A stretch of 64,000 nucleotides of DNA. It comes from Filobacillus milosensis. Lineage in GTDB: Bacteria; Bacillota; Bacilli; Bacillales; Alkalibacillaceae. Positions within the stretch are counted from its first letter, which is position 1, and every line of letters starts with the position of its first letter. Both the position numbers and the translations under genes were made by a program. This document shows, one piece after another, positions 54,016-62,474 of this stretch. The notes beneath the pieces are model-generated. The model did not search any database and was not told the DNA's origin. It was given only the letters and a program-made list of their open reading frames with translations. The stretch covers positions 1 to 64,000 of the forward strand of contig NZ_SOPW01000014.1 of assembly GCF_004402015.1 (NCBI RefSeq). Direction: 5' to 3'.

Positions 54016-54769
54016 TTTAAATGCAGATTTAGGCGAAAGTTTTGGAGCGTATCAGATTGGTAGTGATGAAGAATTATTGAAAGTGGTGAGTTCTGCCAAT
54101 ATAGCATGTGGATTTCATGCCGGTGATTTTCAAACGATTCCACACACCATTCAAACGGCCAAAGAAATGGGCGTAGCCATTGGTGCACACCCGGGGTTTC
54201 CTGATATCCAAGGGTTTGGCAGAAGACGAATGGATTTTAGTCATAAGGAAATCTATAACTTAGTGATGTATCAACTAGGGGCTTTTAAAGCTTTTGCGCA
54301 ATCCAACAAGACCGACATTCAACATGTTAAACCGCATGGTGCATTATATAATCTTGCCAATAAGGATCAAGAGGTGGCTGAGGCAATTGCTAAAGCAGTA
54401 TACGACTTTGATCCGACCTTAATATTATTTGGATTATGCAATAGTTTTTTAGTAGAAGCGGGACAAGAGATTGGGTTAAACACAGTACAAGAAGCTTTTG
54501 CTGACCGAACCTATACAGATGAAGGACTACTTATGCCTAGAACAGAGCCTAATGCAATGAAACATGAAACCGATGATATTATCAAACAAGTACTAATGAT
54601 TGTTAACGACAATATAGTTATCTCGAATACAGGAAAAACCGTGGAGATGGAAGCGGATACGATTTGTTTGCATGGCGATACACCAAGCGCGTTAGAGCAT
54701 GCTAAAGAAATTAAGGCTGCATTAGATCAACAAGGAATACAAATATCATCTTTTAATAAAGGAAGGTAA
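54005..54769 (+). CDS. pxpA: 5-oxoprolinase subunit PxpA (LamB/YcsF family)
   Basis: 254 residues. LamB/YcsF signatures MKIDLNADLGESFGAYQIG, ANIACGFHAGDFQTI, HVKPHGALYNLANKD and DTICLHGDTPSALEHAK. A metal-dependent cytosolic subunit that performs the amide hydrolysis of 5-oxoproline with PxpBC. Coupled to pxpB by overlap and to pxpC by a one-base gap. Confidence 0.95.
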   Translation: MKIDLNADLGESFGAYQIGSDEELLKVVSSANIACGFHAGDFQTIPHTIQTAKEMGVAIGAHPGFPDIQGFGRRRMDFSHKEIYNLVMYQLGAFKAFAQSNKTDIQHVKPHGALYNLANKDQEVAEAIAKAVYDFDPTLILFGLCNSFLVEAGQEIGLNTVQEAFADRTYTDEGLLMPRTEPNAMKHETDDIIKQVLMIVNDNIVISNTGKTVEMEADTICLHGDTPSALEHAKEIKAALDQQGIQISSFNKGR

Positions 54770-54770
54770 T

Positions 54771-55631
54771 ATGTTAAAAGTTATTAAATCAGGAGTGTTT
54801 ACTTCCATTCAAGATAAAGGTAGATTCCAATACCGGTCTTATGGTGTGCCGGTATCGGGAGCTATGGATCAGTACGCTTATGAACAGGCCAATAGAATAA
54901 TAGGTAATGAATTAAATGCGGCAGCCTTAGAAGTAATTTTTGGTGGAGTGGAATTCCTGGTGTTAGAAGATATAGATATTGCCATAACAGGAGCTGACTT
55001 AAACCCTCAAGTGGATGGTCAAACTGTAGATATGTGGAAACCGATGACACTGTTGAAAAATCAAAAACTGACTTTCAAAGGACCAAAGGCTGGGGTTATT
55101 GCGTATGTAGCCTTACCTGGTGGTATTGATTCTAAAACTTATTTAGGCTCACAATCCGTTTATGAAAAAGCAGGGTTTGGTAAACGGTTAGCATCGAGCG
55201 ATACTATAATTGCTAAACTTTATCGACCATCTGTTGAGAATGACATTCTATCTATGGACATTCCAACTTATATTAACGAAGTGCAAGTTAATGTCATACC
55301 AAGTCCTCATGAGCAATTATTTACCTCTCAATCTATTCAACGCTTTTACGAAGAACCGTTTACAGTGCAAAGAGGCGACAGAATGGGGACGCTTTTAAAG
55401 GGGAGTGAACCTTTATCATTAAACAAACCAGTCGATCTTGTTTCTGAAGCGGTTACGTTTGGCACCGTCCAAGTGCCACCAAGTGGTCAGCCAATGGTAC
55501 TTTTAGCTGATGCACAAACAACAGGAGGCTACCCAACATTAGGTACTATACATTCAGATGACTTATGGCGTGCAGCTCAAATTCCTCCAAAAGGTTCAAT
55601 CAAATTTAATCGACTTTCCCAACTAGGTTAA
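54771..55631 (+). CDS. pxpC: 5-oxoprolinase subunit PxpC (KipA family)
   Basis: 286 residues. Pattern VFTSIQDKGRFQYRSYGVPVS with GAMDQYAYEQANRIIGNELN, ERMG-like QRGDRMGTLLKG and VLLADAQTTGGYPTLGTIHS typifies the biotin-dependent-carboxylase-like KipA/PxpC. Third subunit of 5-oxoprolinase. Ribosome site AAAGGAAGG. Last gene of the operon; a short gap leads to cstA. Confidence 0.94.
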   Translation: MLKVIKSGVFTSIQDKGRFQYRSYGVPVSGAMDQYAYEQANRIIGNELNAAALEVIFGGVEFLVLEDIDIAITGADLNPQVDGQTVDMWKPMTLLKNQKLTFKGPKAGVIAYVALPGGIDSKTYLGSQSVYEKAGFGKRLASSDTIIAKLYRPSVENDILSMDIPTYINEVQVNVIPSPHEQLFTSQSIQRFYEEPFTVQRGDRMGTLLKGSEPLSLNKPVDLVSEAVTFGTVQVPPSGQPMVLLADAQTTGGYPTLGTIHSDDLWRAAQIPPKGSIKFNRLSQLG

Positions 55632-55732
55632 TAGTATCGAATTAAATGAATTTTTAGATAAATCTTGAAATTCAAATAAAATATCGATAAAATTTTAATG
55701 TAAGCGTTAACAATATTGGGGAGGTATGAGAT

Positions 55733-57475
55733 ATGAGTGGTATTTGGTTAGCTCTAATTGGTTTTCTGGTTTTCTTTCTAGGTTATCGTTTCTACTCCAA
55801 GTACATTTCAGAAAAAATATACCGATTAGATCCGAATTACACAACACCAGCTCACAAATATAAGGATGGTGTTGACTATGTTCCTACTAACCGATTCGTT
55901 TTGTGGGGACACCATTTTACTTCTGTAGCAGGGGCTGCTCCTATTGTAGGTCCAGCCATCGCTGTATACTGGGGTTGGCTACCGGCCTTTTTATGGGTCA
56001 TCCTTGGTACAGTTTTTGCCGCAGGGGTACATGATTCAGGGACATTATTTATGTCAGTCCGTAATAAAGGACAATCTGTTGGTACGTTGGCAAATAAATT
56101 AATTGGACAACGTGCTAAGATCTTATTCTTGTTTATTATTTTGTTGTTAGTATTAATGGTAAATGCAGTATTTGCTTGGGTTATTGCGAAATTATTTATC
56201 TCTAATCCATCTGCAGTTTTATCTGTATTTATCCAAATTCCTTTAGCGGTTTGGATTGGGTATCATGTATACAAACGTAGTGGTAGCATGCTTTTACCGT
56301 CGATTGCTGCTTTAATCGTTATGTATGGAACAGCGATACTAGCAAGCTACTATGACATACTACAAATTGATTTAGTGCGTTACTTTGGTGGAGAAGGTGC
56401 ATTTACATTCTTAGGAATGTCTGCAACTTCGACAGCATTCTTCGTGTGGATTATTATCTTAATGGTCTATGTTTACATTGCTTCGACTTTACCAGTTTGG
56501 AAGCTTTTACAGCCAAGAGACTATATTAATTCACACCAATTAGTATTAGGTTTATTAATCCTATATGCTGGTTTATTTGTGACTTCACCTGAAATTACAG
56601 CACCAATGACCAATACAGGTGTATCAGATACACCATGGTTCCCGATACTCTTCATTACAGTAGCCTGTGGTGCTATTTCTGGCTTCCACGGTCTTGTTTC
56701 GTCAGGGACAACAAGTAAACAACTGGATAATGAAAGAGATGTTCGTTTTGTCGGTTATTTAGGTGCCATTGGAGAAGGGTTACTAGCATTGGTAGCAATT
56801 ATTGCCGTGGTAACATTCTTCGGTTCACAAGGTGAATTTTTATCCACTTATAGTAGTTTCTCAGCTGCGGGTAGTAGTGGTTTAGGCGTATTCGTACAAG
56901 GTGCTGGTGCTTTAGCTACTGGTATTGGTATTCCAGCAGCCGTAGCACCGACGATTGTTGCTGTAATCATTGTGAGTTTCGCAGCAACAACATTAGACTC
57001 ATCTGTTCGTTTAATGCGTTATATCATTTCAGAGCTAGGTGTTGAATATAATGTTCCTTCAATTACTAAGAAGCATGCTGCTACAACAATTGCTGTTGTA
57101 TCAAGTGCGGCTCTAACATTGATTCCGCAAGGACCTAATGGGTTTGGTTCAGGTGGTTATCTATTATGGCCACTATTTGGTACATCCAACCAATTATTAG
57201 CTGGGATTAGTTTATTATTATTAGCTATCTTCTTGAAACGTAGAGGTAGCAGTATGTTACCAGCGCTAATTCCAATGATCTTCTTAATGTTCATGACGTT
57301 ATATGCCATGTTCATTCAAGTCTTTACAAGCTGGGCTCCATGGGCAGCAAATCATGATTGGTTACTATTTAGTTTTGGTGCCATCGTATTTATATTTGCG
57401 CTTTGGATTGTTATTACAGCCGTATCAGTTATTCTAAGTGAAAATAAAAATGATGAATTAAAAGATGTAGGATAA
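55733..57475 (+). CDS. Carbon-starvation CstA-family transporter
   Basis: 580 residues with about 15-16 helices. N-terminal FYSKYISEKIYRLDPNYTTP and YVPTNRFVLWGHHFTSVAGA, AAPIVGPAIAVYWGWLPAFL are diagnostic for CstA, which imports peptides or pyruvate in starved cells. Ribosome site GGGGAGG. A terminator at 57481 separates it from the next operon. Its upstream neighbours metabolise 5-oxoproline, so peptide use could be a shared theme. Confidence 0.93.
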   Translation: MSGIWLALIGFLVFFLGYRFYSKYISEKIYRLDPNYTTPAHKYKDGVDYVPTNRFVLWGHHFTSVAGAAPIVGPAIAVYWGWLPAFLWVILGTVFAAGVHDSGTLFMSVRNKGQSVGTLANKLIGQRAKILFLFIILLLVLMVNAVFAWVIAKLFISNPSAVLSVFIQIPLAVWIGYHVYKRSGSMLLPSIAALIVMYGTAILASYYDILQIDLVRYFGGEGAFTFLGMSATSTAFFVWIIILMVYVYIASTLPVWKLLQPRDYINSHQLVLGLLILYAGLFVTSPEITAPMTNTGVSDTPWFPILFITVACGAISGFHGLVSSGTTSKQLDNERDVRFVGYLGAIGEGLLALVAIIAVVTFFGSQGEFLSTYSSFSAAGSSGLGVFVQGAGALATGIGIPAAVAPTIVAVIIVSFAATTLDSSVRLMRYIISELGVEYNVPSITKKHAATTIAVVSSAALTLIPQGPNGFGSGGYLLWPLFGTSNQLLAGISLLLLAIFLKRRGSSMLPALIPMIFLMFMTLYAMFIQVFTSWAPWAANHDWLLFSFGAIVFIFALWIVITAVSVILSENKNDELKDVG

Positions 57476-57480
57476 AAGTC

Positions 57481-57507
57481 AAAAGCCGTACCTTGTGTGC
57501 GGCTTTT
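57481..57507 (+). terminator. Rho-independent terminator after cstA
   Basis: AAAAGCCG/CGGCTTTT stem with 11-base loop; the T-run is part of the stem arm and short afterwards. Confidence 0.65.
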
Positions 57508-57536
57508 GTAATCTTAATAAAAAAGGAGGTCTTACT

Positions 57537-57932
57537 GTGGTTGATGTAATAATTGTTCGACAAGAAAAAGGTATAGGCGTTGGTTGATGCGGTGGTGTTA
57601 GTGATGACGGGTTCATCACCATGTCAGATGAATTTAAACACTTAGAAGGTTCGCGGAATCAGTTAGGAGAGCTATATGTGAATTGGAAAGAAAAATATGG
57701 TGATCAAATCTCTATTAATTATGTAGACCCAAGGAACACTTCAATGATTGCGAGTTATCTTTTTAAACAAAGGAAAAAAGGTAACATTTCTTTATTCGAT
57801 GCCATTAAACACTTGTTGTTTCATGTAAAATTAGATGCAATATTTGTTAATGGTTATTATTTAGAAAATAAAGATGATTTTGATAAAATAGTTAATAATA
57901 TGTTAGATGCAAAGGGTGATGTTAATGTTTGA
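57537..57932 (+). CDS. Candidate selenoprotein (Sec-Cys motif), UGA at 57585
   Basis: GTG start 7 bases after AAGGAGG, reading 132 codons to TGA 57930-57932. Codon 17 is TGA and codon 18 is TGC. The frame before it reads VDVIIVRQEKGIGVG and after it CGGVSDDGFITMSDEFKHLE, then LGELYVNWKEKYGDQISIN; all blocks look like one protein with a beta-strand start and a CC-like loop, as in small redox proteins. A hairpin 13 bases after the TGA has a G in the loop, as bacterial SECIS elements do. Read normally, the gene would be a 16-residue peptide, or the ORF would start at the ATG at 57621 with no ribosome site. I recall an NCBI family named CC/Se motif (seleno)protein; membership unverified. Confidence 0.7.
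57601..57619 (+). promoter_or_regulatory. SECIS-like stem-loop
   Basis: GTGATGA/TCATCAC stem (7 bp, perfect) with loop CGGGT, starting 13 bases after the in-frame TGA; 20 bases separate TGA from the loop and the second loop base is G. These values fall in the range used for bacterial SECIS prediction, as I recall it. No SelB target test is possible from sequence alone. Confidence 0.6.
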
Positions 57933-58197
57933 GCGGAAAATCTTTAACAAATTAAAAAGAGTCATTGAAATGTATGATGAGATGTTAAGTACGCCTCATC
58001 GAACAGAGATTGCAAGGGAACTAAGGGATGAGGATGATTTATTTCTATTGCTTGTCTATTCGGATATGCTTGGCATCCCGAACCCTGCATTTTATTACAC
58101 GCTCGAACTATATCCATTTATCATTGAAAAATTCCATGATTGGCATTTAAGGATGGGGATGGAACATTCGCCGCTTGATGGAATTAGATGTTGCTAG
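57925..58197 (+). CDS. Small protein ending in Cys-Cys-stop
   Basis: 90 residues from the ATG at 57925, which overlaps the previous stop (ATGTTTGA); GGGTGA lies 6 bases upstream. Sequence MFERKIFNKLKRVIEMYDEM, ELRDEDDLFLLLVYSDMLG, IPNPAFYYTLELYPFIIEKF, ending GIRCC. A C-terminal CC-stop tail with this Tyr-rich centre recalls the cory-CC-star proteins of NCBI; the name is from memory. Mostly helical. Paired with an ArsA-type ATPase by overlapping operon, so the terminal thiols may be part of the same redox or metal-handling system. Confidence 0.8.
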   Translation: MFERKIFNKLKRVIEMYDEMLSTPHRTEIARELRDEDDLFLLLVYSDMLGIPNPAFYYTLELYPFIIEKFHDWHLRMGMEHSPLDGIRCC

Positions 58198-58214
58198 ATA
58201 AGGTGAGTGATTAT

Positions 58215-59168
58215 ATGAGCTCTATTAAGGATAAAAAAATTGTTTTTGTTGGTGGAAAAGGCGGTGTAGGTAAATCGACGTCATCAGCTGCTTTAGCGCT
58301 TGCAAATGCACAGGCAGGTTATCAGACATTAATTGTATCGACAGATCCTGCGCACAATTTAGGAGATATTTTTCATCAGCAATTATCACATGAAAAAAAG
58401 AAATTAGATAAGAACTTGTGGGGAATTGAGATTGATTCGACTCAAGAAACCAAACGTTATATGAATCAGGTTAAAGAAAATTTAAAAGGTTTGGTTAAAT
58501 CTAAAATGGTCGAAGAAGTTCATAGACAAATAGATTTAGCAAGCGCCTCTCCAGGAGCGGAAGAGGCAGCACTGTTTGACCGATTGATATCTATCATTTT
58601 AGATGAAAAAGATCATTTTGATAAAATAATCTTTGATACGGCTCCTACAGGTCACACCATTCGACTTCTTACTTTGCCGGAATTGATGAGTGTATGGATT
58701 GATGGAATGCTGGAGAAACGGCAGAAGATTAACGATAATTATACGCAATTATTAAATGACGGGGAACCGGTTGATGATCCAATCTATGACATTCTACAAG
58801 CAAGAAAAGAAAAATTCTCTGCTGTGAGAGAAGTCATACTAGACGAAGAACAGACTGGTTTTGTATTCGTGTTAATTCCTGAGCGCTTACCTATTATTGA
58901 AACAGAACAAGCTATTGAGCAATTGCATCAATTTCATTTACATGTGAGGACATTAATTATTAATAAAGTTCTGCCAAAAGAAGCAGACGGCAAGTTTTTA
59001 GAAAAAAGAAGACAAATAGAGTTAAATTATTTAAGAGATATTGACCAAAAATTTGCTAAACAAGAATTAGTTAAAATTCCTTTATATGAAGAAGATATTT
59101 CAGATCTAGAGAAATTAAACGTATTTGCTCAGCATTTACAGCCATTAACTAAGGAGGGTGCACAATGA
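58215..59168 (+). CDS. ArsA-type P-loop ATPase
   Basis: 317 residues with one ATPase unit: deviant Walker A FVGGKGGVGKSTSSAAL near 11-27, TDPAHNLGDIFHQQL, DTAPTGHTIRLLTLPELMS (signature of ArsA/Get3) near 140, and LIPERLPIIETEQAIEQLHQ. Canonical ArsA has two copies; here there is one, as in Get3-like and many bacterial single-domain forms. ATG 58215 is 8 bases after AAGGTGAG. Overlaps the following oxidoreductase gene by 4 bases. Cargo is unknown; with its neighbours it probably serves a dedicated system rather than arsenite export. Confidence 0.85.
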   Translation: MSSIKDKKIVFVGGKGGVGKSTSSAALALANAQAGYQTLIVSTDPAHNLGDIFHQQLSHEKKKLDKNLWGIEIDSTQETKRYMNQVKENLKGLVKSKMVEEVHRQIDLASASPGAEEAALFDRLISIILDEKDHFDKIIFDTAPTGHTIRLLTLPELMSVWIDGMLEKRQKINDNYTQLLNDGEPVDDPIYDILQARKEKFSAVREVILDEEQTGFVFVLIPERLPIIETEQAIEQLHQFHLHVRTLIINKVLPKEADGKFLEKRRQIELNYLRDIDQKFAKQELVKIPLYEEDISDLEKLNVFAQHLQPLTKEGAQ

Positions 59169-60157
59169 AAGCAATTGTACATAAAGACCAAGAAGGTTTA
59201 GATGGTTTAAATTATGAGGATGTAAACGAACCTAATGTGGCTTCAAATCAAGTAAAAGTTCAGTTGAAATCTTCAGGAATGAACCGACGCGATCTAGCGG
59301 TTACCGCTCGTCATAAAGTAGAGGATGGTCCTCTTATATTAGGGTCTGATGGGGCAGGAATCATTACGGAAGTTGGTGCTGAAGTCAACGAATGGACCAT
59401 TGGAGATGAAGTTGTCATCAATCCTGGGTTAGGCTGGTCTAATATTAGTGAAGCACCACCGGAAGGCTTTGAGATATTGGGTATGCCTGATGATGGGACT
59501 TTCAGCGAGTATATTGTAATGGATCAAAATCATGTTGAGAAGAAACCTGCTCACCTATCTTGGGATGAAGCTGGTGTTTTACCGTTAGCAGCATTAACTG
59601 CCTATCGAGTATTATTTACACGAGGGAAAGTCCAAAAAGGCGATACTGTTATGTTACCTGGAATCGGTAGTGGCGTATTAACATTTGTTTTGAAGTACTG
59701 TAAAGCCATTGGAGCAAGAGTGATTGTCACTTCTAGAAGTGAAGAAAAACTTGAGAAAGCAAAGGGCTTAGGTGCTGATGTCGCGATTCACACGAATTCC
59801 GATTGGAACGAAGAACTTAAAGGAGAATCAATCGACTTATTAATTGAGAGTATAGGTCGTGCAACGTTTAACAAATCATTAAAAGTTATTCGAAAAGGCG
59901 GAACCATTGTGACGTTTGGTGCAACGACTGACGATCAAGTAGAGATTGATATTCGTCATTTCTTCTATGGTCAGTTTAATTTATTAGGATCCACGATGGG
60001 CAGTGCTGAAGAATTCCGATCGATGTTAGATTTTATTGAAGAAAATAATATCAAGCCAGAGTTAGACCAAATGTTTAAACTCTCAGAATATCAAGAGGCT
60101 TTTACTTATTTGAGAGATTCTAAGAACTTTGGAAAAATTGGATTTACAATTAACTAA
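59165..60157 (+). CDS. MDR-family oxidoreductase (quinone-reductase/YogA-like)
   Basis: 330 residues. GroES-like domain with SSGMNRRDLAVTARHKVEDG and LILGSDGAGIITEVGAEVNE, Rossmann domain with VQKGDTVMLPGIGSGVLTFV and RVIVTSRSEEKLEKAKGLGA, FGATTDDQVEIDIRHFFYGQ. It lacks the zinc-cysteine cluster. NADPH-dependent reduction of an unknown acceptor is expected. Ribosome site AAGGAGGG. Last gene of the seleno-ArsA operon and overlaps it by 4 bases, which suggests a related redox role. Confidence 0.85.
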   Translation: MKAIVHKDQEGLDGLNYEDVNEPNVASNQVKVQLKSSGMNRRDLAVTARHKVEDGPLILGSDGAGIITEVGAEVNEWTIGDEVVINPGLGWSNISEAPPEGFEILGMPDDGTFSEYIVMDQNHVEKKPAHLSWDEAGVLPLAALTAYRVLFTRGKVQKGDTVMLPGIGSGVLTFVLKYCKAIGARVIVTSRSEEKLEKAKGLGADVAIHTNSDWNEELKGESIDLLIESIGRATFNKSLKVIRKGGTIVTFGATTDDQVEIDIRHFFYGQFNLLGSTMGSAEEFRSMLDFIEENNIKPELDQMFKLSEYQEAFTYLRDSKNFGKIGFTIN

Positions 60158-60186
60158 CTGAACGTTTAAGAGCGTTCAGTTTTTTA
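60156..60186 (+). terminator. Rho-independent terminator of the ArsA-type operon
   Basis: AACTGAACG/CGTTCAGTT stem followed by TTTTT. Confidence 0.85.
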
Positions 60187-60253
60187 TATTGGATGTTGTT
60201 AAAGCTTAATGTTGATAATTATGAAGCAATAATTAAGGGTAGTCTATTTATTT

Positions 60254-60443
60254 GAAGAGCGAAAGGCGGCGACTCCTGGTCGACTAGAATCGGCCACGTC
60301 CTGTGGCCAACGTCGACACTTGACCGTCCAGGTCTTCGCGGGAACAGCACGAGCCGAAAATCACGCAAAACGAACGGGAGTGAGTTTTGGGAAGTTGAGG
60401 CCGTGCCCGCGGAAAGCGTCCGCCTGTAGTGATTCGTAGAATC
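60254..60443 (+). repeat. GC-rich interspersed repeat, full-length copy
   Basis: Begins GAAGAGCGAAAGGCGGCGAC, contains GCGGGAACAGCACGAGCC and ends CCGCGGAAAGCGTCCGCCTG then TAGTGATTCGTAGAATC. It shares both ends and the central motif with the copy at 38801. An internal extra segment with GGTCGACTAGAATCGGCCAC is present. Same orientation. Confidence 0.75.
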
Positions 60444-60542
60444 ATCAAACATAGGCTTTATATTTTAAAATCCTTTTCCTTATAAAACATTGTAACCTTT
60501 TTTAAAATCATTACGACTAGTTAAGTAAAGGAGGTTAAAAAT

Positions 60543-61532
60543 TTGAAAAAAATAATGAGTTTAATTGTAATTTTTGGTCTTACTGTATTAGCAGCATGTG
60601 GAACAAATAATGTCATACAAAATGGCTCAGACGAATCTAAAGACCAACCTGAAAATGAAGATGTTAACTCAACATATTTTGAAGGATATATTGCTGAAAT
60701 AGAAGACAATCGTGTATTAATAACTGAAAAGAAATTAGAACAGCCTTATAGTGAGATAGATATTGAAGAAGCTCATGAAAAAGCTGGAAACGCTGTATTT
60801 TTTAGCTTAGATGAGATAGAAGCTGATTTAGTTAGTTCATTCATAATTGGAGAAAAAGTAAAAGTTAAGCATGGTGCGATTGCAGAGTCTTATCCAGGTC
60901 AAGGAGGAGCTAAAGCAATCGAACGTATCGTTGATGAAGAAGATGATTTAATAACTTCCTTAGTAAAAGATCACAAAAATATTGTTCAAGTTAATCGATT
61001 ATTTAATGGTGAAACGATTAGAAAAGTTAGCTATACCACTGAAGGTGACCCCATATTTACAATAATTAAAAATCAAGGTGGCAAATATGAGCTTTTTGTA
61101 GATGCAACTCAAGATGAATATGGGAATGCAGAAAGTGTGAGGACTTTTAATTGTCAACAACTTGAGAAAGTTTTCAATGACGAGGGTCAATTAGAGATTG
61201 CATTAAAAGAATGTGATAATGAAGGTCAACAAATGTTAGTTTTAAATGCCCCTGCTATTGATATCGTGGTACCTGAACAAACATACACGGAAGTTTCGAT
61301 CAACGTGGATGGGGAAATCTTATATGAATCTCAAGACGCCAACCATATTCAAGATATGATTAATAAGATTAAAGATGGTAAAAAAACATCTGTCATGGTA
61401 ATGTCGTTGATGAAACCGGATGGCACAATTAATTTTAAGGGTGAGAAAGCGGATTTGACTTATGATTATTATAAATCAGGTGGCCTCATTGCCCACAATG
61501 TCTTTATTGATGCAGGAGTAAACTTTGAATAG
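60543..61532 (+). CDS. DUF3221-type lipoprotein with long C-terminal domain
   Basis: 329 residues from TTG after AAAGGAGG. Signal peptide with lipobox VLAAC near residue 19. An OB-like N-part STYFEGYIAEIEDNRVLITE resembles the lipoprotein at 28443; the larger remaining part contains RKVSYTTEGDPIFTIIKNQG and TSVMVMSLMKPDGTINFKGE, a DUF4362-like pattern. Outer-face membrane-anchored. Function unknown. Confidence 0.7.
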   Translation: MKKIMSLIVIFGLTVLAACGTNNVIQNGSDESKDQPENEDVNSTYFEGYIAEIEDNRVLITEKKLEQPYSEIDIEEAHEKAGNAVFFSLDEIEADLVSSFIIGEKVKVKHGAIAESYPGQGGAKAIERIVDEEDDLITSLVKDHKNIVQVNRLFNGETIRKVSYTTEGDPIFTIIKNQGGKYELFVDATQDEYGNAESVRTFNCQQLEKVFNDEGQLEIALKECDNEGQQMLVLNAPAIDIVVPEQTYTEVSINVDGEILYESQDANHIQDMINKIKDGKKTSVMVMSLMKPDGTINFKGEKADLTYDYYKSGGLIAHNVFIDAGVNFE

Positions 61533-61535
61533 ATA

Positions 61536-61566
61536 AAAAATTCTAGTCCTTATGGCTAGAATTTTT
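61536..61566 (+). terminator. Rho-independent terminator
   Basis: AAAAATTCTAG/CTAGAATTTTT stem with 9-base loop, followed by a T-run. Confidence 0.8.
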
Positions 61567-61773
61567 TTATGTTTCAAACCCCTTTAGAAAATTTTAGGTA
61601 AAAATGATAGAATATTCAGTTTACAACGCCAGCTTATCATGGTATTAATTCATTAAAGGATTAAACGCTTTACTACTTATAAGGCTGTGCTTCGATTGTA
61701 TAAATGAAATTAGTTATTTACCGTTTCAAAACTATTAACATTGAATAAAAGTAGTATAGAGGAGGTATGTAGA

Positions 61774-62460
61774 GTGAGCCGCTGGATACAAGATGCAGGA
61801 CACGGTGGAAAAGATACAGGTGCCGTAAAGTATGGACAAAATGAAAAAGAATGGACGTTAGAAGCAGCCATTTACGTAAATGAAAGATTAAATGAGTTAG
61901 GCGTATCCTCCACGCTAACACGAACTGAAGATGTAACATTATCAAGAGACAATCGTACCGAAAAAGTGAGGGAGTATGATAAAGCTATTTCACACCATTT
62001 CAACGCTGGAGGTGGGACAGGCGCCGAATTTATACACAGTATTTATGCAAGTGGTAGCTTCGAAGAAATTTTAAAAGAAGAATTTCAACAAGCTGGTTAT
62101 CCAGTTAGGAGAACATTTACTAGGAAGTATCCTAACAATGATGAATTAGATTATTATTATATGCATAGAGAAACAGGAAGTACAAGGGTTACGATCGTCG
62201 AGTATGGATTTCTAGACGGGCCAAACCGAGATCAATTACAAGAAAAAAATTATAGAATTGGAATGTATGAGTCTGTAATAAGGGCGATATGCAGGGAAGA
62301 GGGAATTGCTTACAAAGAGAAAAATAATGACATAACAAGTCCTGAAGTTTTATATCGTGTAATATCAGGTTCTTTTAGCAAAAAAGAGAATGCAGAACAA
62401 AGAGTAGAAGATTTGAAAAATGCTGGGTTTGACGCCTTTATTGATCGTTTTGAACCATAA
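61774..62460 (+). CDS. N-acetylmuramoyl-L-alanine amidase, Amidase_3 with SPOR domain
   Basis: 228 residues from GTG after GAGGAGG. Catalytic AmiC/CwlV-type domain with WIQDAGHGGKDTGAVKYG (zinc His and the following acidic site), RTEDVTLSRDNRTEKV, AISHHFNAGGG and TIVEYGFLDGP (catalytic Glu), then a C-terminal SPOR-like repeat with YRVISGSFSKKENAEQRVED. No signal peptide. A holin-like gene follows after 14 bases, so the pair resembles a phage lysis cassette, yet the SPOR domain is more typical of sporulation amidases. Confidence 0.85.
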   Translation: MSRWIQDAGHGGKDTGAVKYGQNEKEWTLEAAIYVNERLNELGVSSTLTRTEDVTLSRDNRTEKVREYDKAISHHFNAGGGTGAEFIHSIYASGSFEEILKEEFQQAGYPVRRTFTRKYPNNDELDYYYMHRETGSTRVTIVEYGFLDGPNRDQLQEKNYRIGMYESVIRAICREEGIAYKEKNNDITSPEVLYRVISGSFSKKENAEQRVEDLKNAGFDAFIDRFEP

Positions 62461-62474
62461 AGGAGGGGAGAAAA

